Positions 32,708 to 42,847 are shown, counted from the stretch's first letter. The stretch: DNA of 64,000 bases from Actinomyces bowdenii (GCF_017592395.1 NZ_JAGFOU010000015.1:1-64000), one strand, 5' to 3'. The notes: generated from the letters alone by a model not told the origin. Made by a program: numbers and translations.

Positions 32708-35416
32708 TCAGCCCCGCAGGCCCTCTGCCACGGCGCGCAGCGCCTCGGGAAGCGCCTCGGGGCTCTGCCCGCCGCCCTGGGCCATGTCGTCCTTGCCGCC
32801 ACCGCCGCCGCCGAGCGCCTTGGCGGCCACCCGCACCAGGGCGCCGGCCTTGATGCCCGCCTCCCGGGCGGGGGCGTTGGTGGCGACGACGATGACGGGC
32901 CGGGCGCCGACGACGCCGCCCACCGCCACCACCACGGGCTCGGCCTGGCCCATGCGCTCGCGCACATCGGCCACCAGGGGCCGCAGGGCATCGGCCGAGG
33001 ACAGCTCGCCCAGGGACAGGGCCGCCAGGCGGACATCGCCCACGAGGGTGGCGGCCTCGATGATCTCGGTGGCCCGGGCCGCCGTGGCCGCCTGCTCGGC
33101 GGCCTGGACCTTCTTCTCGGCCTCCTTCAGGCGCCCCAGGAGGGACTCGATGCGCTCGGGCAGCTCCTCGGGCCGGGCGCCCACGAGGGCGGAGAGCTGG
33201 GAGACCAGGGCGTGCTCGCGCGCCTGGAAGCCGTAGGCACCCTGGCCCACCAGGGCGTCGATGCGCCGCACGCCCGAGCCGATGGAGGACTCCCCCAGCA
33301 CGGTGATGCGGCCGATGCGGCCGGTGGTGGGCACATGCGTGCCGGCGCACAGCTCCTTGGACCAGTCCCCGCCGATGGAGACCACCCGGACCTCCCTGCC
33401 GTACTTCTCCCCGAACAGCGCCATGGCGCCGGCGGCCCGCGCGGCGTCGATATCCATGACCTCGTCGGTGACCGGCAGGTCCTCGGCCAGGCGCGTGTTG
33501 ACCTCCTCCTCGATGCCGGCCAGCTGGTCCGGGGCCAGGGCCGAGCCGTGGCGGAAGTCGAAGCGCAGGCGGGAGGGGGAGTTCTCGCTGCCCGCCTGGG
33601 TGGCGTTGGACGAGACGATCTCGTGCAGGGCCTGGTGGACCATGTGGGTGGAGGTGTGGGCCCGGGCGATGGCCAGGCGCCGCTCGGTGTCGATCCGGGC
33701 GAAGGCCCTCTCCCCCACGGTGACGCCGCCCTCGATGAGCCTGCCGCGGTGGACGGTCAGGCCCTTGAGGGGGGCCTGGACGTCGTCGACCTCGATGACC
33801 CCGCCGTCGGCCAGGCGGATGGTGCCCTGGTCGGCGAGCTGGCCGCCCATCTCGGCGTAGAAGGGGGTGCGGTCCAGGACCACCTCCACCTGGGCGGGGG
33901 CGGTGGCCGTGGGCCGGGGCGCGCCGTCGACCAGGACCGCCGCCACGGAGGCCTCGGCCGAGTCCTCCGTGTAGCCCAGGAAGAGCGAGCCGCCCTCCAT
34001 CTGGCGCTGGAGGTCCTGGAAGACGCGCAGATCGGCGTGCCCGGTCTTCTTGGCGCGCGCATCGGCGCGGGCGCGCTCCCGCTGCTCGGCCATGAGCTCG
34101 CGGAAGGCGGCCTCATCGACGGCCACGCCCTGCTCGGAGGCCATCTCCAGGGTCAGGTCGATGGGGAAGCCGTAGGTGTCGTGCAGCTCGAAGGCGCTGC
34201 GCCCGGTGACCACCGGGGCGGCGCCGCCGGCCTCCTTCTTGGCCCTGGCCACGGCCGTGTCCAGGATGGTGGTGCCCGCGGCCAGGGTGCGGCGGAAGGC
34301 CTCCTCCTCGCCGAAGGCGACATCGGAGATCGTCGCCCAGTTCTCCTCCAGCTCGGGGTAGGAGGCCTTCATGGCGTCCTTGGAGGCGGTCATGAGGGTG
34401 GGCAGGGTGGCCTCGTCCACGCCCAGCAGGCGCATGGAGCGCACGGCGCGGCGGATGAGCCGGCGCAGCACGTAGCCGCGCCCGTCATTGCCGGGGCGCA
34501 CGCCGTCGCCGATGAGCATGAGGGAGGAGCGCACGTGGTCGGCCACGATGCGCATGCGCACGTCGTCCATGTAGGCCTCCGAGCCGGGGCCCGCCTGCGC
34601 CCCCCGCCCGTAGGTCCTGCCCGACAGCTCCTGGGCGGCGCCGATGACGGGGAAGACCTCGTCGATCTCATACATGTTGGGCTTGTCCTGCATGAGGAAG
34701 GCCAGGCGCTCCAGCCCCGCGCCGGTGTCGATGGCGGTGGGCTCCAGCCGGCCGACGAGCTCGAAGTCGTGGCCCTGGCCCTCGCCGCGCAGGAACTCGT
34801 CGAAGACGAGGTTCCAGATCTCCAGGAAGCGGTCGCCCCGGGTGTCGGCCGCCGGCCCGCCCTCGGGGCCGTAGGCCGGGCCCCGGTCGTAGTGGATCTC
34901 GCAGCAGGCGCCGGCCGGGCCCGGCTGCCCGGTGGACCAGGAGATCTCGGCGAAGGGCAGCTGCTGGATGCGCTCGGCGGGCACGCCGATGACGCGGGTC
35001 CAGTAGTCCAGGGAGGCCTCGTCCTCCTCCCAGATCGTCATCCACAGCCGGTCGCCGTCGAGCCCGTAGCCGCCCTCCCGGGTGGGGGAGGTCAGCAGCT
35101 CCCAGGCCAGGGAGATGGCCCCCTCCTTGAAGTAGTCGCCGAAGGAGAAGTTGCCGTTCATCTGGAAGAACGTGCCGTGGCGCGTGGTGAAGCCGACATT
35201 GTCGATGTCATTGGTGCGGATGCACTTCTGCACCGAGGCCGCCCGGGGCCAGGGCGCCGGCTCGGTGCCCAGGATGTAGGGGATGAAGGGGACCATCCCG
35301 GCCACGGTGAACAGGATGGAGGGGTCCGGGGAGATCAGGGGCACCGAGGGCCGGATCTCGTGGTCCTTCCGGGCGAAGTAGTCCAGCCAGCGGCTGCGGA
35401 TCTCAGAGGTGCGCAT
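32708..35416 (-). CDS. alaS: alanyl-tRNA synthetase
   Basis: It charges tRNA-Ala, with editing of mischarged Ser and Gly. The 902-residue protein is full length: class II core (SEIRSRWLDYFARKDHEI, RHGTFFQMNGNFSFGDYFK, GAGLERLAFL), the editing site with HTSTHMVH and the distal CAGTHV, and the C-terminal C-Ala domain ending in ALGGGGGGKDDMAQGGG. The ATG at 35416 has GAGGA 5 nt upstream; a longer open frame to 35575 lacks any signal. First gene of the alaS-ruvX-mltG-aroE-aroC run. Confidence 0.97.
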   Translation of the reverse strand: MRTSEIRSRWLDYFARKDHEIRPSVPLISPDPSILFTVAGMVPFIPYILGTEPAPWPRAASVQKCIRTNDIDNVGFTTRHGTFFQMNGNFSFGDYFKEGAISLAWELLTSPTREGGYGLDGDRLWMTIWEEDEASLDYWTRVIGVPAERIQQLPFAEISWSTGQPGPAGACCEIHYDRGPAYGPEGGPAADTRGDRFLEIWNLVFDEFLRGEGQGHDFELVGRLEPTAIDTGAGLERLAFLMQDKPNMYEIDEVFPVIGAAQELSGRTYGRGAQAGPGSEAYMDDVRMRIVADHVRSSLMLIGDGVRPGNDGRGYVLRRLIRRAVRSMRLLGVDEATLPTLMTASKDAMKASYPELEENWATISDVAFGEEEAFRRTLAAGTTILDTAVARAKKEAGGAAPVVTGRSAFELHDTYGFPIDLTLEMASEQGVAVDEAAFRELMAEQRERARADARAKKTGHADLRVFQDLQRQMEGGSLFLGYTEDSAEASVAAVLVDGAPRPTATAPAQVEVVLDRTPFYAEMGGQLADQGTIRLADGGVIEVDDVQAPLKGLTVHRGRLIEGGVTVGERAFARIDTERRLAIARAHTSTHMVHQALHEIVSSNATQAGSENSPSRLRFDFRHGSALAPDQLAGIEEEVNTRLAEDLPVTDEVMDIDAARAAGAMALFGEKYGREVRVVSIGGDWSKELCAGTHVPTTGRIGRITVLGESSIGSGVRRIDALVGQGAYGFQAREHALVSQLSALVGARPEELPERIESLLGRLKEAEKKVQAAEQAATAARATEIIEAATLVGDVRLAALSLGELSSADALRPLVADVRERMGQAEPVVVAVGGVVGARPVIVVATNAPAREAGIKAGALVRVAAKALGGGGGGKDDMAQGGGQSPEALPEALRAVAEGLRG

Positions 35417-35576
35417 CGGGGTCCTCATCCTGGTTCGTGGGTGGCATGCCCGCGGCGGCGGGCGGTGGTGCTCAGCGGGCGGGCCCGGGTCGAGGACGCC
35501 CGGGACGGGGCGGCGCCGTCGGGCCGCGTCCGGGCCCCTGGTACCGGTGGTACCGCAGCGTACTGCGCGATACACC

Positions 35577-35611
35577 GGGCGCCCCGAACCGACGAGCGGT
35601 CCGGGGCGCCC
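35577..35611 (-). terminator. hairpin after rpsD
   Basis: A 10-bp GC stem (GGGCGCCCCG at 35577-35586 with 35602-35611, loop 15) lies 24 bp beyond the rpsD stop, without a U-run. It probably separates rpsD from alaS transcription. The remaining intergenic DNA up to alaS (35417-35576) contains a doubled GGTACC (35540-35554) but no T-box that I can recognise. Confidence 0.5.
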
Positions 35612-35635
35612 CGGCGTGCACCGCGGGGGGTGGGG

Positions 35636-36259
35636 TCAGCGCGAGTAGTACTCGACGACCATCTGCACATCGCAGGTGACCGGGACCTCGTCGCGCTTGG
35701 GGCGGCGCACCAGGGTGGCCGAGAGCTTCTCGAGCTCGACGCCCAGGTAGTCCGGCACGGGGGGCAGCACGTCGCGGTGGGCGCCGGCAGCGGCGATCTG
35801 GAAGGGCACCATCACCTGGGAGCGGGGGCGGACCTGGATGGTCTGGCCGGGCTTGACGCGGAAGGAGGGGCGGTCCACGACCCTGCCGTCGACCATGATG
35901 TGGCGGTGGACGACGGCCTGGCGGGCCTGGGCGATGGTGCGGGCGAAGCCGGAGCGCAGGACCAGGGCGTCCAGGCGCATCTCCAGCAGCTCGACGAGGG
36001 ACTCACCGGTCAGGCCCTTCTCGCGGCGGGCCTCCTCGAAGACGCGCTGCAGCTGGGCCTCGCGGATGCCGTACTGGGCGCGCAGGCGCTGCTTCTCCTT
36101 GAGTCGGACGGCGTAGTCGGACTCGGTGCGGCGGCGGGCCCGGCCGTGCTCGCCGGGGCCGTAGGGGCGGCGCTCGAAGTAGCGCACGGCCTTCGGCGTC
36201 AGCGGGATGCCCAGGGCGCGGGACAGGCGCACCTGGCGGCGGGAGCGGGAGGAGCTCAT
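35636..36259 (-). CDS. rpsD: 30S ribosomal protein S4
   Basis: Primary 16S rRNA-binding protein and nucleator of 30S assembly. The 207-residue product has the S4 N-terminus (RRQVRLSRALGIPLTPKAVRYFERRPYGPGEHG) without zinc-binding cysteines, and the S4 RNA-binding domain (LEMRLDALVLRSGFARTIAQARQAVVHRHIMVDGRVVD). It ends VVEYYSR. It stands apart from the other ribosomal protein genes, next to alaS. Confidence 0.97.
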   Translation of the reverse strand: MSSSRSRRQVRLSRALGIPLTPKAVRYFERRPYGPGEHGRARRRTESDYAVRLKEKQRLRAQYGIREAQLQRVFEEARREKGLTGESLVELLEMRLDALVLRSGFARTIAQARQAVVHRHIMVDGRVVDRPSFRVKPGQTIQVRPRSQVMVPFQIAAAGAHRDVLPPVPDYLGVELEKLSATLVRRPKRDEVPVTCDVQMVVEYYSR

Positions 36260-36488
36260 ATGACTTCTTCCTGTCGGAGTGGTGATCGCGCGCCGCCGGC
36301 GGGTGCCTGCGGCGCGGGGTCAGCCGCTGCGGGCCATGACCCCAGGAGGCCCACCGGGCCCGAGGGGCGCGGGTGGGCAACTCCAGAACTTTAGCCCGAC
36401 CCCGCTGCGGGCCGCACCTCCCATGCCCCGGCTGTGAGGCGATCCTCATCACGCCCCGGCCCCGGGGAGGGCCGGCCGCGCGGGGCCC

Positions 36489-37280
36489 TCAGGACCGTCG
36501 ACGGCGCAGCACCGAGACCACGGCGACCAGGAGGAAGGCGGTGAACAGCCACCGCGCCGCCACCGGGCTCAGGCAGGCGGCCAGCATCGTCCCCACCGGA
36601 GAGGCCGCCGCCGAGGCCGCCCCCGCCAGCAGGCCGACGCGCAGGTCAGCGCTGCCCCGGCGCAGGTTGCCGGCCGTGCCGGACACGGCGGTGGGCACCA
36701 TGGCCGCCAGGGAGGTGCCGCGCGCCAGCAGGTCGCCCGCGCCCAGGACCACCTCCAGCCCGGGGACGACCACCACTCCCCCGCCCACGCCCACCAGGCC
36801 CGCCAGCAGGCCGGCGACCAGGCCGATGCCCACCAGGGCGGCGCACCGGGGGGCGTCCAGGGCCAGCTCGCCGGCGCGCACCGGGGCCGAGAGCCTCTGG
36901 CCCACGATGACCAGGGCGACGAATCCCACGAAGATCCATCTCAGCGCCCGGGTGGGCAGCCGGTGCAGCAGGCGCACCCCGATCTGGGTGCCCGCCAGGG
37001 AGCCGGCCACGAGCAGGGCGGCGGCGCTGAGCGAGACCTCGCCGCGCAGCCCGTAGCTGATGGCGCCCACCAGCGCCGCCGGCATGATGGACACCAGGGA
37101 GGTGGCGGCGGCCCGGCGCTGATCCATCCCCAGGACCGCCACCAGCGCGGGGACCAGCAGGATGCCGCCGCCCACCCCGAACAGCCCGGAGAGCAGGCCC
37201 GCGCAGGCCCCGATGAGCAGGGGCGCCAGGGTCCGGCCGGGGCCCCGGGGGGCACCGCCGTGCGGTTCGTCGTCGTGCAC
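36489..37280 (-). CDS. TSUP (TauE/SafE) family permease
   Basis: A predicted exporter of sulfite or organosulfur anions. The 263-residue protein is built of two homologous halves, each beginning with the family's Gly-rich hairpin: GLLSGLFGVGGGILLVPALV and GLLAGLVGVGGGVVVVPGLE. Seven to eight TM helices are expected. The GTG start at 37280 lies 9 bp from the rarA stop, so the two are co-transcribed. Substrate unknown. Confidence 0.85.
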   Translation of the reverse strand: MHDDEPHGGAPRGPGRTLAPLLIGACAGLLSGLFGVGGGILLVPALVAVLGMDQRRAAATSLVSIMPAALVGAISYGLRGEVSLSAAALLVAGSLAGTQIGVRLLHRLPTRALRWIFVGFVALVIVGQRLSAPVRAGELALDAPRCAALVGIGLVAGLLAGLVGVGGGVVVVPGLEVVLGAGDLLARGTSLAAMVPTAVSGTAGNLRRGSADLRVGLLAGAASAAASPVGTMLAACLSPVAARWLFTAFLLVAVVSVLRRRRS

Positions 37281-37289
37281 GCCGGGAGC

Positions 37290-38669
37290 CTACCGCTGGG
37301 AGCGCAGGATGGTGCGCACGCTGGCCAGGCGCTGGGCCAGGCGGTCCTCGAAGCCGTTGGCGGTGGGGTGGTAGTACTCGGTGCCCTCCAGGTCCTGGGG
37401 CAGGTAGGCCTGGGCCACCACCGAGTGGGGGTGGTCGTGGGGGTAGAGGTAGCCCTGGCCGTGGCCCAGCGCCTCGGCGCCCCGGTAGTGGGCGTCGCGC
37501 AGATGGGCGGGCACGGCCCGGCCCTTGCCGGCCCTGACATCGGCCAGGGCGCGGTTGAGGGCGACGGTCACCGCATTGGACTTGGGCGCGGTGGCCACGG
37601 CCAGGGCCGCCTGGCCCAGGATGAGGCCGGACTCGGGCATGCCCACCATGGCCACCGCCTGCTGGGCGGCCACCGCCGTGGACAGGACGCTGGGATCGGC
37701 CAGTCCCACGTCCTCCGAGGCCTGGATGACGATGCGCCGGGCGATGAAGCGGGGGTCCTCCCCCGCGGCGATCATGCGGGCCAGGTAGTGCATGGTGGCA
37801 TCGGGGTCCGAGCCGCGCATGGACTTGATGAAGGCGCTGATGACGTCGTAGTGCTGGTCGCCCTGGCGGTCGTAGCGCACAGCGGCCGTATCGACGGCCC
37901 GCTCCACCTCCTCCAGGCCGATGGTCGCATCGCCGTCGGCGCTGCCCGGGCCCCGGGCCCCGGCCAGGACGGCGCCGGCGGCCGCCTCCAGCACCGTCAG
38001 GGCCTTGCGCGCGTCGGAGCCGGCCATGCGCACCACCTGCTCGCGGGCCTCGTCGGTGATGGCCACCCTGCCCGCCAGGCCCCGCTCGTGGTTGAGGGCC
38101 CGGTCGACCAGGGCGGCGATGTCGTGCGCCTCCAGCGGGCGCAGGGTCAGCAGCAGGGAGCGCGACAGCAGCGGGGAGACCACCGAGAAGGAGGGGTTCT
38201 CCGTGGTGGCGGCGATGAGGGTGACCCACCGGTTCTCCACGCTGGGCAGCAGGGCGTCCTGCTGGGAGCGGGAGAAGCGGTGGACCTCATCGACGAACAG
38301 CACCGTCTCCCGGCCCGAGCCGGCCAGCTGGCGCCGCGCCTCCTGGACCACCGCCCGCACGTCCTTGACCCCGGCGGTGACCGCCGAGAGCTCGACGAAG
38401 CGTCGGCCCGAGCCCCGGGCCACCAGGTAGGCCAGGGTGGTCTTGCCCGTGCCCGGCGGCCCCCACAGGATCACCGAGGACACCCCCGCGCCGCCCATGG
38501 CCCCGGGCCCGGGCTCCACCAGGCGCCTCAGCGGGGAGCCCGGCCCCAGCAGGTGCTCCTGTCCGGCCAGCTCCTCCAGGGAGCGCGGCCGCATGCGCAC
38601 GGCCAGGGGCGCGCGCGCATCCTCGGGCAGGCCGGCCTCATCGGTACCGGCAGACTCGAAAAGGTCCAT
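37290..38669 (-). CDS. rarA: replication-associated recombination protein A (AAA+ ATPase)
   Basis: A clamp-loader-like ATPase acting at stalled forks. The 459-residue protein has [20 protein letters not shown], Walker [12 protein letters not shown], Walker [10 protein letters not shown], sensor ATTENPSF and the family-specific C-terminal parts ([22 protein letters not shown] and [19 protein letters not shown]). The start follows the typical MDLFE form. Second gene, TSUP, is 9 bp downstream. Confidence 0.95.
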   Translation of the reverse strand: MDLFESAGTDEAGLPEDARAPLAVRMRPRSLEELAGQEHLLGPGSPLRRLVEPGPGAMGGAGVSSVILWGPPGTGKTTLAYLVARGSGRRFVELSAVTAGVKDVRAVVQEARRQLAGSGRETVLFVDEVHRFSRSQQDALLPSVENRWVTLIAATTENPSFSVVSPLLSRSLLLTLRPLEAHDIAALVDRALNHERGLAGRVAITDEAREQVVRMAGSDARKALTVLEAAAGAVLAGARGPGSADGDATIGLEEVERAVDTAAVRYDRQGDQHYDVISAFIKSMRGSDPDATMHYLARMIAAGEDPRFIARRIVIQASEDVGLADPSVLSTAVAAQQAVAMVGMPESGLILGQAALAVATAPKSNAVTVALNRALADVRAGKGRAVPAHLRDAHYRGAEALGHGQGYLYPHDHPHSVVAQAYLPQDLEGTEYYHPTANGFEDRLAQRLASVRTILRSQR

Positions 38670-38796
38670 GCCCGGACCCTATCGCCCCGCGGGCGGGGGC
38701 GGCCGCCGTCCGCGCACCGCGCCGACCGCCGCTCGCCACCGCGCCCCGGCCCGCGGGCATCCGCCCGTGGTGCACCGGCATCCGCCGGCCGGATGA

Positions 38797-38808
38797 GACA
38801 ATCGCCCC
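38797..38808 (+). promoter_or_regulatory. candidate -10 of a leaderless MMPL transcript
   Basis: GACAAT (38797-38802) lies 6 nt before the ATG at 38809, with no ribosome-binding site. This resembles the arrangement before the PaiB-like gene. The -35 is not clear. Confidence 0.3.
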
Positions 38809-41064
38809 ATGCTCTCCTGGTTAGCCCACCGCGTGGTCAAGGACGCCTGGCTCGTCATCCTCACCTGGGGGCTGGTCGCGGTCGCGCTGGCGGCCGCGGC
38901 GCTGAGCGGCCTGGGCGGGCCGAGCCTCCTCAGCCGCCTGGAGGCCCCCTCCTCCAGCCTGCCGGGCACCCAGAGCGCCGTGGGCCAGGAGGTTCTGGAC
39001 TCCCTAGCGGGCGACGCCGTGGCCGTCACCCTCCTGGTCTCCGACGTCGACCTGAGCAGCACGCAGCGCCAGGAGGCGATCGCCTCGGCCCTGGCGCCCG
39101 CCCACGCCGACCTGGCCCAGCTGGCGGGGGCCTCCAATGTCCTGGACCCCTTCGTGGTTCCCGGGATGCTCTCCTCCCCCGCCGCCCGCTCCCTGGCCTC
39201 CAAGGATCTCGACAGCTTCATCATCGTGGTCACCGTCAACCCCAATGGCACGAATGTGGCCGACCCCCAGGACCACGGCTACACCAGGGAGCTCAACGCC
39301 CTGGTGGACAGGGTCGCCTCCCGCCTGGAGCGGGTCCCCGGGGAGCTGGGCGAGGCGGGGCCCAAGGCCACCGGCATCGTCTCCCACCAGCGGCTCATCG
39401 ACCGGGCCATCAGCGCTCAGGCGGGGCGCGACCTGCTCACCGCCGAGATGATCGTCCTGCCCCTGGCCCTGCTGGCCATGATCCTCATCCTGCGCAGCCT
39501 CATCGCGGCCCTGGCGCCCCTCCTGACGGCGCTGGCCTCCATCGCGGTCAGCCTCGGCGCCCTCCTCGGCCTGAGCCTGGTCATGGGGATCGAGCCCCTG
39601 GCCGTGGCCATCGCCGTCCTCATGGCCACGGCCCTGCCCCTGGCCCACGGCCTGATCCTGACGCTGCGCTACCGCGCGGAGCTGGGCCGCGCCGACGGGG
39701 AGCTCTCCCTGGAGGACAGCCGTGAGCGACGACGGCGCACGGGCCGGCGCGACCTGCTCGTCACCACCTGCATGACCACCGCGATGCGCACGGCGGGCCG
39801 CACCGTCATGCTCAGCACCCTGGCGGTGGGCATCGGCCTGGCTGGCCTGGCCCTCCTGGAGGGCGGGGTCCTGCAGGCCATCGCCCTGGCCTGCACCATC
39901 ACCATCCTGGTGAGCGCCGCGGTCACCCTGACGCTGGTGCCCGCCCTCCTGGTGCTCCCGGGCCGCCGCCTGGCGGGGCCCTCGCCGCTGGCGCGCCTGC
40001 CCCTGCCGGGGCGGCGGGGCCGGGGCGCCGGGGCCCGGCGCCACCCATGGGCGGTGGTCGTGGGCTGCCTGCTCCTGCTCATGGCGCTGGCCCTGCCGCT
40101 GCGCCAGCTGCACGTGGTCACGCCCTCCGCCGAGCACCTTCCCTCCGGCTCGGCCCAGTACGACCACTGGCGGGTCCTCCAGGAGGACTACCCGGCCGCG
40201 GCGGGCCAGGACGCCACGCTTATCCTGGCGGGCACCGGCACGAGGGTCACCGACTTCATCAACAAGCAGGTGGCCGCGGTGCCGGGGGTCGAGGCCATCC
40301 TGAGCCCCTCGACGGCCGGGGACTACACCGTGGTCTACCTCGACCTCAGGGGCGAGCCCTCCTCCGCCTCGGCCGAGGCGGCGGTGGCGGGCATCCGCGC
40401 CCTGCCCGCCCCCGTGGACAACTGGGTGACGGGCCAGGCGGCCAGCCAGCTCGATGCGCGCGAGGCCATCATGGCCGGGCTTCCCCGGGCGCTGGGAGCC
40501 GTGGCCGTGTTCACCGTCATGCTGCTGCTCCTGCTCACCGGCTCCCTGCTCATGCCGCTGCGGGCCCTGCTGGTGTCCCTCCTGTCCCTGGCCTCGTCCT
40601 TCGGGCTGCTGGCCTGGCTCATCCAGCACGGCCACGCCTCGGCCCTGGTGGGGCTGCGGCCCGGCGGCGGCCTGGAGGCGGCGGTCGTGGCCGCTGCGGC
40701 CTGCCTGGGCCTGGGGCTGTCCTTGAGCAACGAGGTCATCGTGCTGACCCGCATCGGCGAGTACCGCGAGTCCGGCTTCGACCATGCGACATCCACGGAG
40801 CGGGGGCTGCGGCCCGCCAACCGCACCATCGCCCTCATCGCCGTGCCCATGGTGGTGGTCTTCGCGGGCCTGGAGGCCGGCGGCCTGCCGGCGCTCAAGG
40901 AGCTCGGGCTGGCGCTGACCATCGTCCTCGTCCTGGACGCCCTGGTCGTGCGCGCGCTGCTGGTGCCGGCGGTCATGGGGCTCCTGGGCAGCTGGAACTG
41001 GTGGTCGCCGGGCTGGCTGGAGTCCCTGCGCGGCCCCGCCCCGACCCGCCCGGCCCAGGAGTAG
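38809..41064 (+). CDS. MMPL/RND family transporter
   Basis: A 751-residue inner-membrane exporter, probably of lipids or hydrophobic compounds, driven by the proton gradient. Layout is two repeats: TM1 at the start (WLVILTWGLVAVALAAAAL), an extracytoplasmic loop of about 190 residues, a bundle of five helices (about 215-385), a second single helix (AVVVGCLLLLMALALPL), a second loop and a second bundle to the end. Inter-helical GIEPLAVAIAVLMATALPLAHGLIL matches the MMPL core. The second bundle region is preceded by a Pro/Arg-rich linker. It is monocistronic; substrate unknown. Confidence 0.85.
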   Translation: MLSWLAHRVVKDAWLVILTWGLVAVALAAAALSGLGGPSLLSRLEAPSSSLPGTQSAVGQEVLDSLAGDAVAVTLLVSDVDLSSTQRQEAIASALAPAHADLAQLAGASNVLDPFVVPGMLSSPAARSLASKDLDSFIIVVTVNPNGTNVADPQDHGYTRELNALVDRVASRLERVPGELGEAGPKATGIVSHQRLIDRAISAQAGRDLLTAEMIVLPLALLAMILILRSLIAALAPLLTALASIAVSLGALLGLSLVMGIEPLAVAIAVLMATALPLAHGLILTLRYRAELGRADGELSLEDSRERRRRTGRRDLLVTTCMTTAMRTAGRTVMLSTLAVGIGLAGLALLEGGVLQAIALACTITILVSAAVTLTLVPALLVLPGRRLAGPSPLARLPLPGRRGRGAGARRHPWAVVVGCLLLLMALALPLRQLHVVTPSAEHLPSGSAQYDHWRVLQEDYPAAAGQDATLILAGTGTRVTDFINKQVAAVPGVEAILSPSTAGDYTVVYLDLRGEPSSASAEAAVAGIRALPAPVDNWVTGQAASQLDAREAIMAGLPRALGAVAVFTVMLLLLLTGSLLMPLRALLVSLLSLASSFGLLAWLIQHGHASALVGLRPGGGLEAAVVAAAACLGLGLSLSNEVIVLTRIGEYRESGFDHATSTERGLRPANRTIALIAVPMVVVFAGLEAGGLPALKELGLALTIVLVLDALVVRALLVPAVMGLLGSWNWWSPGWLESLRGPAPTRPAQE

Positions 41065-41179
41065 TCGCGCTCCCCCGGAGATCGCGGGCGCTGCGGGGAG
41101 CATCATGGGGCTAAAGCCCCGCGTCGCCCGGCGGGGAGGGCGTCACTCAGCGAGGTGGGCGGGACCCGCGGGTGGGGTG

Positions 41180-41797
41180 CTACAGCAGGGAGACGTCCCC
41201 CGCGCCCTCACGCAGCACCTCGGGCACGTCGTCGGTCAGGTCCACCACCGTGGTGGAGCGGGCCTGGCCCACCGGCCCCTCGATGACCACATCGAGCAGG
41301 TGGCCCAGGGAGTCCTGGATCTGCCAGCCATCGGTCTCCGGCTCGGTGCTGCCGGGGCGGATGAGGGTGGAGGACAGCAGCGGCTCGCCGAACTGGGCGA
41401 CCAGGGCCTGGGTGATGGCGTGGTCGGGGATGCGCACGCCCAGGGTGTGCTTCTTGGGGTTGAGGGTCATGCGCGGCACCTCCTTGGTGCCCTTGAGGAT
41501 GAAGGTCCACGGCCCCGGGGTCAGGCGCTTGATGAGCCGGAAGGCGTTGTTGCCCACGATGGCCAGGGGCCCGGCCTGGGCGAAGTCGGCGCAGATGAAG
41601 GTGAAGTTGTGCTTGGCGTCCAACTGGCGGATGGTGCGGATCCGGTCCAGGCCGTCCTTGTTGCCCGGGGCGCAGGCCAGGGCGTATCCCGAATCGGTCG
41701 GGTAGGCCACCAGGCCTCCGTCCTTGAGGGTGTCCACGACCTTGGCCACCAGGCGGGTCTGCGGGTTGTCGGGGTGCAGCTCGATGTAGCGCGACAT
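41180..41797 (-). CDS. YciO/YrdC/Sua5-family protein (threonylcarbamoyl-AMP synthase type)
   Basis: A 205-residue YrdC-fold protein: VDTLKDGGLVAYPTDSGYALAC, KHNFTFICADF, AIVGNNAFRLIKRLTPGPWTFIL and LGVRIPDH. The sequence details (RYIELHPDNPQ at the start, the IRTIRQLDAKHNF region) are closer to YciO than to TsaC, so a direct role in tRNA t6A formation is not certain. Its stop is close to the convergent MMPL gene; between them (41065-41179) are weak GC hairpins, one at 41107-41120. Confidence 0.85.
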   Translation of the reverse strand: MSRYIELHPDNPQTRLVAKVVDTLKDGGLVAYPTDSGYALACAPGNKDGLDRIRTIRQLDAKHNFTFICADFAQAGPLAIVGNNAFRLIKRLTPGPWTFILKGTKEVPRMTLNPKKHTLGVRIPDHAITQALVAQFGEPLLSSTLIRPGSTEPETDGWQIQDSLGHLLDVVIEGPVGQARSTTVVDLTDDVPEVLREGAGDVSLL

Positions 41798-41887
41798 GAC
41801 TCCATGCTACATCCGGTGACCGCACTCACAATCGCTGGGGCCTGCGTCGCGGCGCGGGCATCGGCGCCGGCGGCGACGGGCGCCCGA

Positions 41888-42679
41888 TCAGCCCCGACCG
41901 GCAGGCGGCTGAAGCGCCAGATCGAGCATCTCGTGGGCGTTGTCAGAGAAGACGGCGGTGGCGCCCCAGTTGAACAGCTCATTGGCCCGGCCCCGGGAGT
42001 TGACCGTCCACACGCCCACCCCGTAGCCGGCATCGCGCGCCGCCTGGACCATCTCGCGGGTCAGGCCCGCATCCTCCAGGTGGATGTGCGCCGCCCCGGT
42101 GAGCTCCATGGTCGAGCGCCAGTCCCCGTGGGGGCCCGGCCGGCCGTAGAGGCAGGCCACCGCCACCTGCGGGGCGCGCTGCTTGAACAGGTGGAGCAGG
42201 AGGTGGTTGAAGGAGGAGACCAGCACCCGGGCGCCTGGGCCCAGTCCCCCCAGTGCGGCGGCCACGCGGTCCACCAGCATCAGGCTGCGCCGCCCGCCCG
42301 CCTCATTGGACTTCAGCTCCAGGTTGAGGCCCAGGCCCGTCGCGGCCACCACCTCCAGGAGCTCGGGGAGCGTGGGCAAGGGCTCGCCGGCGAACTCCGG
42401 GGAGAACCAGAAACCGGCGTCGATCCCCGCCAGATCCGCGGCCACGAGATCGTCGTAGCGGCCGGAGCGGTTGGTGGTGCGGTCCAGGGTGGAGTCGTGC
42501 AGGACGATGACCGTGCCGTCCGACAGGACATCGACGTCGACCTCGACCCAGGCGACCCCGTGCTCCGCGGCTGATCGCACCGCCGCCAGGGTGTTCTCCG
42601 GCGCCAGGGCGCTCAGGCCCCGATGCGCGTAGACACGGCGCCGCTCCTCTGCTGCCTGCACTCTGCCTCCTGCTGTCAT
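41888..42679 (-). CDS. glycerophosphodiester phosphodiesterase
   Basis: It hydrolyses glycerophosphodiesters to glycerol-3-phosphate and alcohol. The 263-residue TIM-barrel protein has the catalytic signature YAHRGLSALAPENTLAAV, WVEVDVDVLSDGTVIVLHDSTLDRTTN (metal ligands and second His), LNLELKSN and the late GVGVWTVN. No signal peptide, so probably cytosolic. The ATG at 42679 is chosen over an upstream frame that has poor codon usage. Divergent from the metal-sensor gene, with 168 bp between. Confidence 0.9.
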   Translation of the reverse strand: MTAGGRVQAAEERRRVYAHRGLSALAPENTLAAVRSAAEHGVAWVEVDVDVLSDGTVIVLHDSTLDRTTNRSGRYDDLVAADLAGIDAGFWFSPEFAGEPLPTLPELLEVVAATGLGLNLELKSNEAGGRRSLMLVDRVAAALGGLGPGARVLVSSFNHLLLHLFKQRAPQVAVACLYGRPGPHGDWRSTMELTGAAHIHLEDAGLTREMVQAARDAGYGVGVWTVNSRGRANELFNWGATAVFSDNAHEMLDLALQPPAGRG

Positions 42680-42815
42680 GGGACTGCCGCGGGCACCGCC
42701 CCGGCGCCATGGGGCGCCATGCCAGCCGGGGCCGTCGCATGGACGCGTCGGGATGCCGGGCGCCCACCCTACCGGGCGGCCGGCCCAGGAGGACACGACG
42801 CATCAAGGCGCTTGC

Positions 42816-42840
42816 ATATCAAGGAGCGCTGATATAAGGT
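42816..42840 (+). promoter_or_regulatory. candidate operator/-10 of the zinc-sensor operon
   Basis: ATATCA (42816-42821) and TGATAT (42830-42835) form a perfect 6-bp dyad with 8 nt between, typical of ArsR/SmtB operators in size and AT content. It overlaps TAAGGT (42835-42840), a possible -10 seven nt before the ATG, suggesting a leaderless message shut off by the repressor. Confidence 0.5.
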
Positions 42841-42847
42841 CGCTTTT

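Noticed and set aside
32579-36394. Very long open frame (over 1200 codons) on the plus strand opposite alaS and rpsD
   Set aside because: Antisense to well-defined genes; its Gly/Ala/His-rich translation has no domain and results from GC-rich codon use on the other strand.
41107-41120. Hairpin GGGGC-TAAA-GCCCC between the MMPL and YciO-type genes as a terminator
   Set aside because: Only five base pairs and no T-run; too weak to list with confidence.
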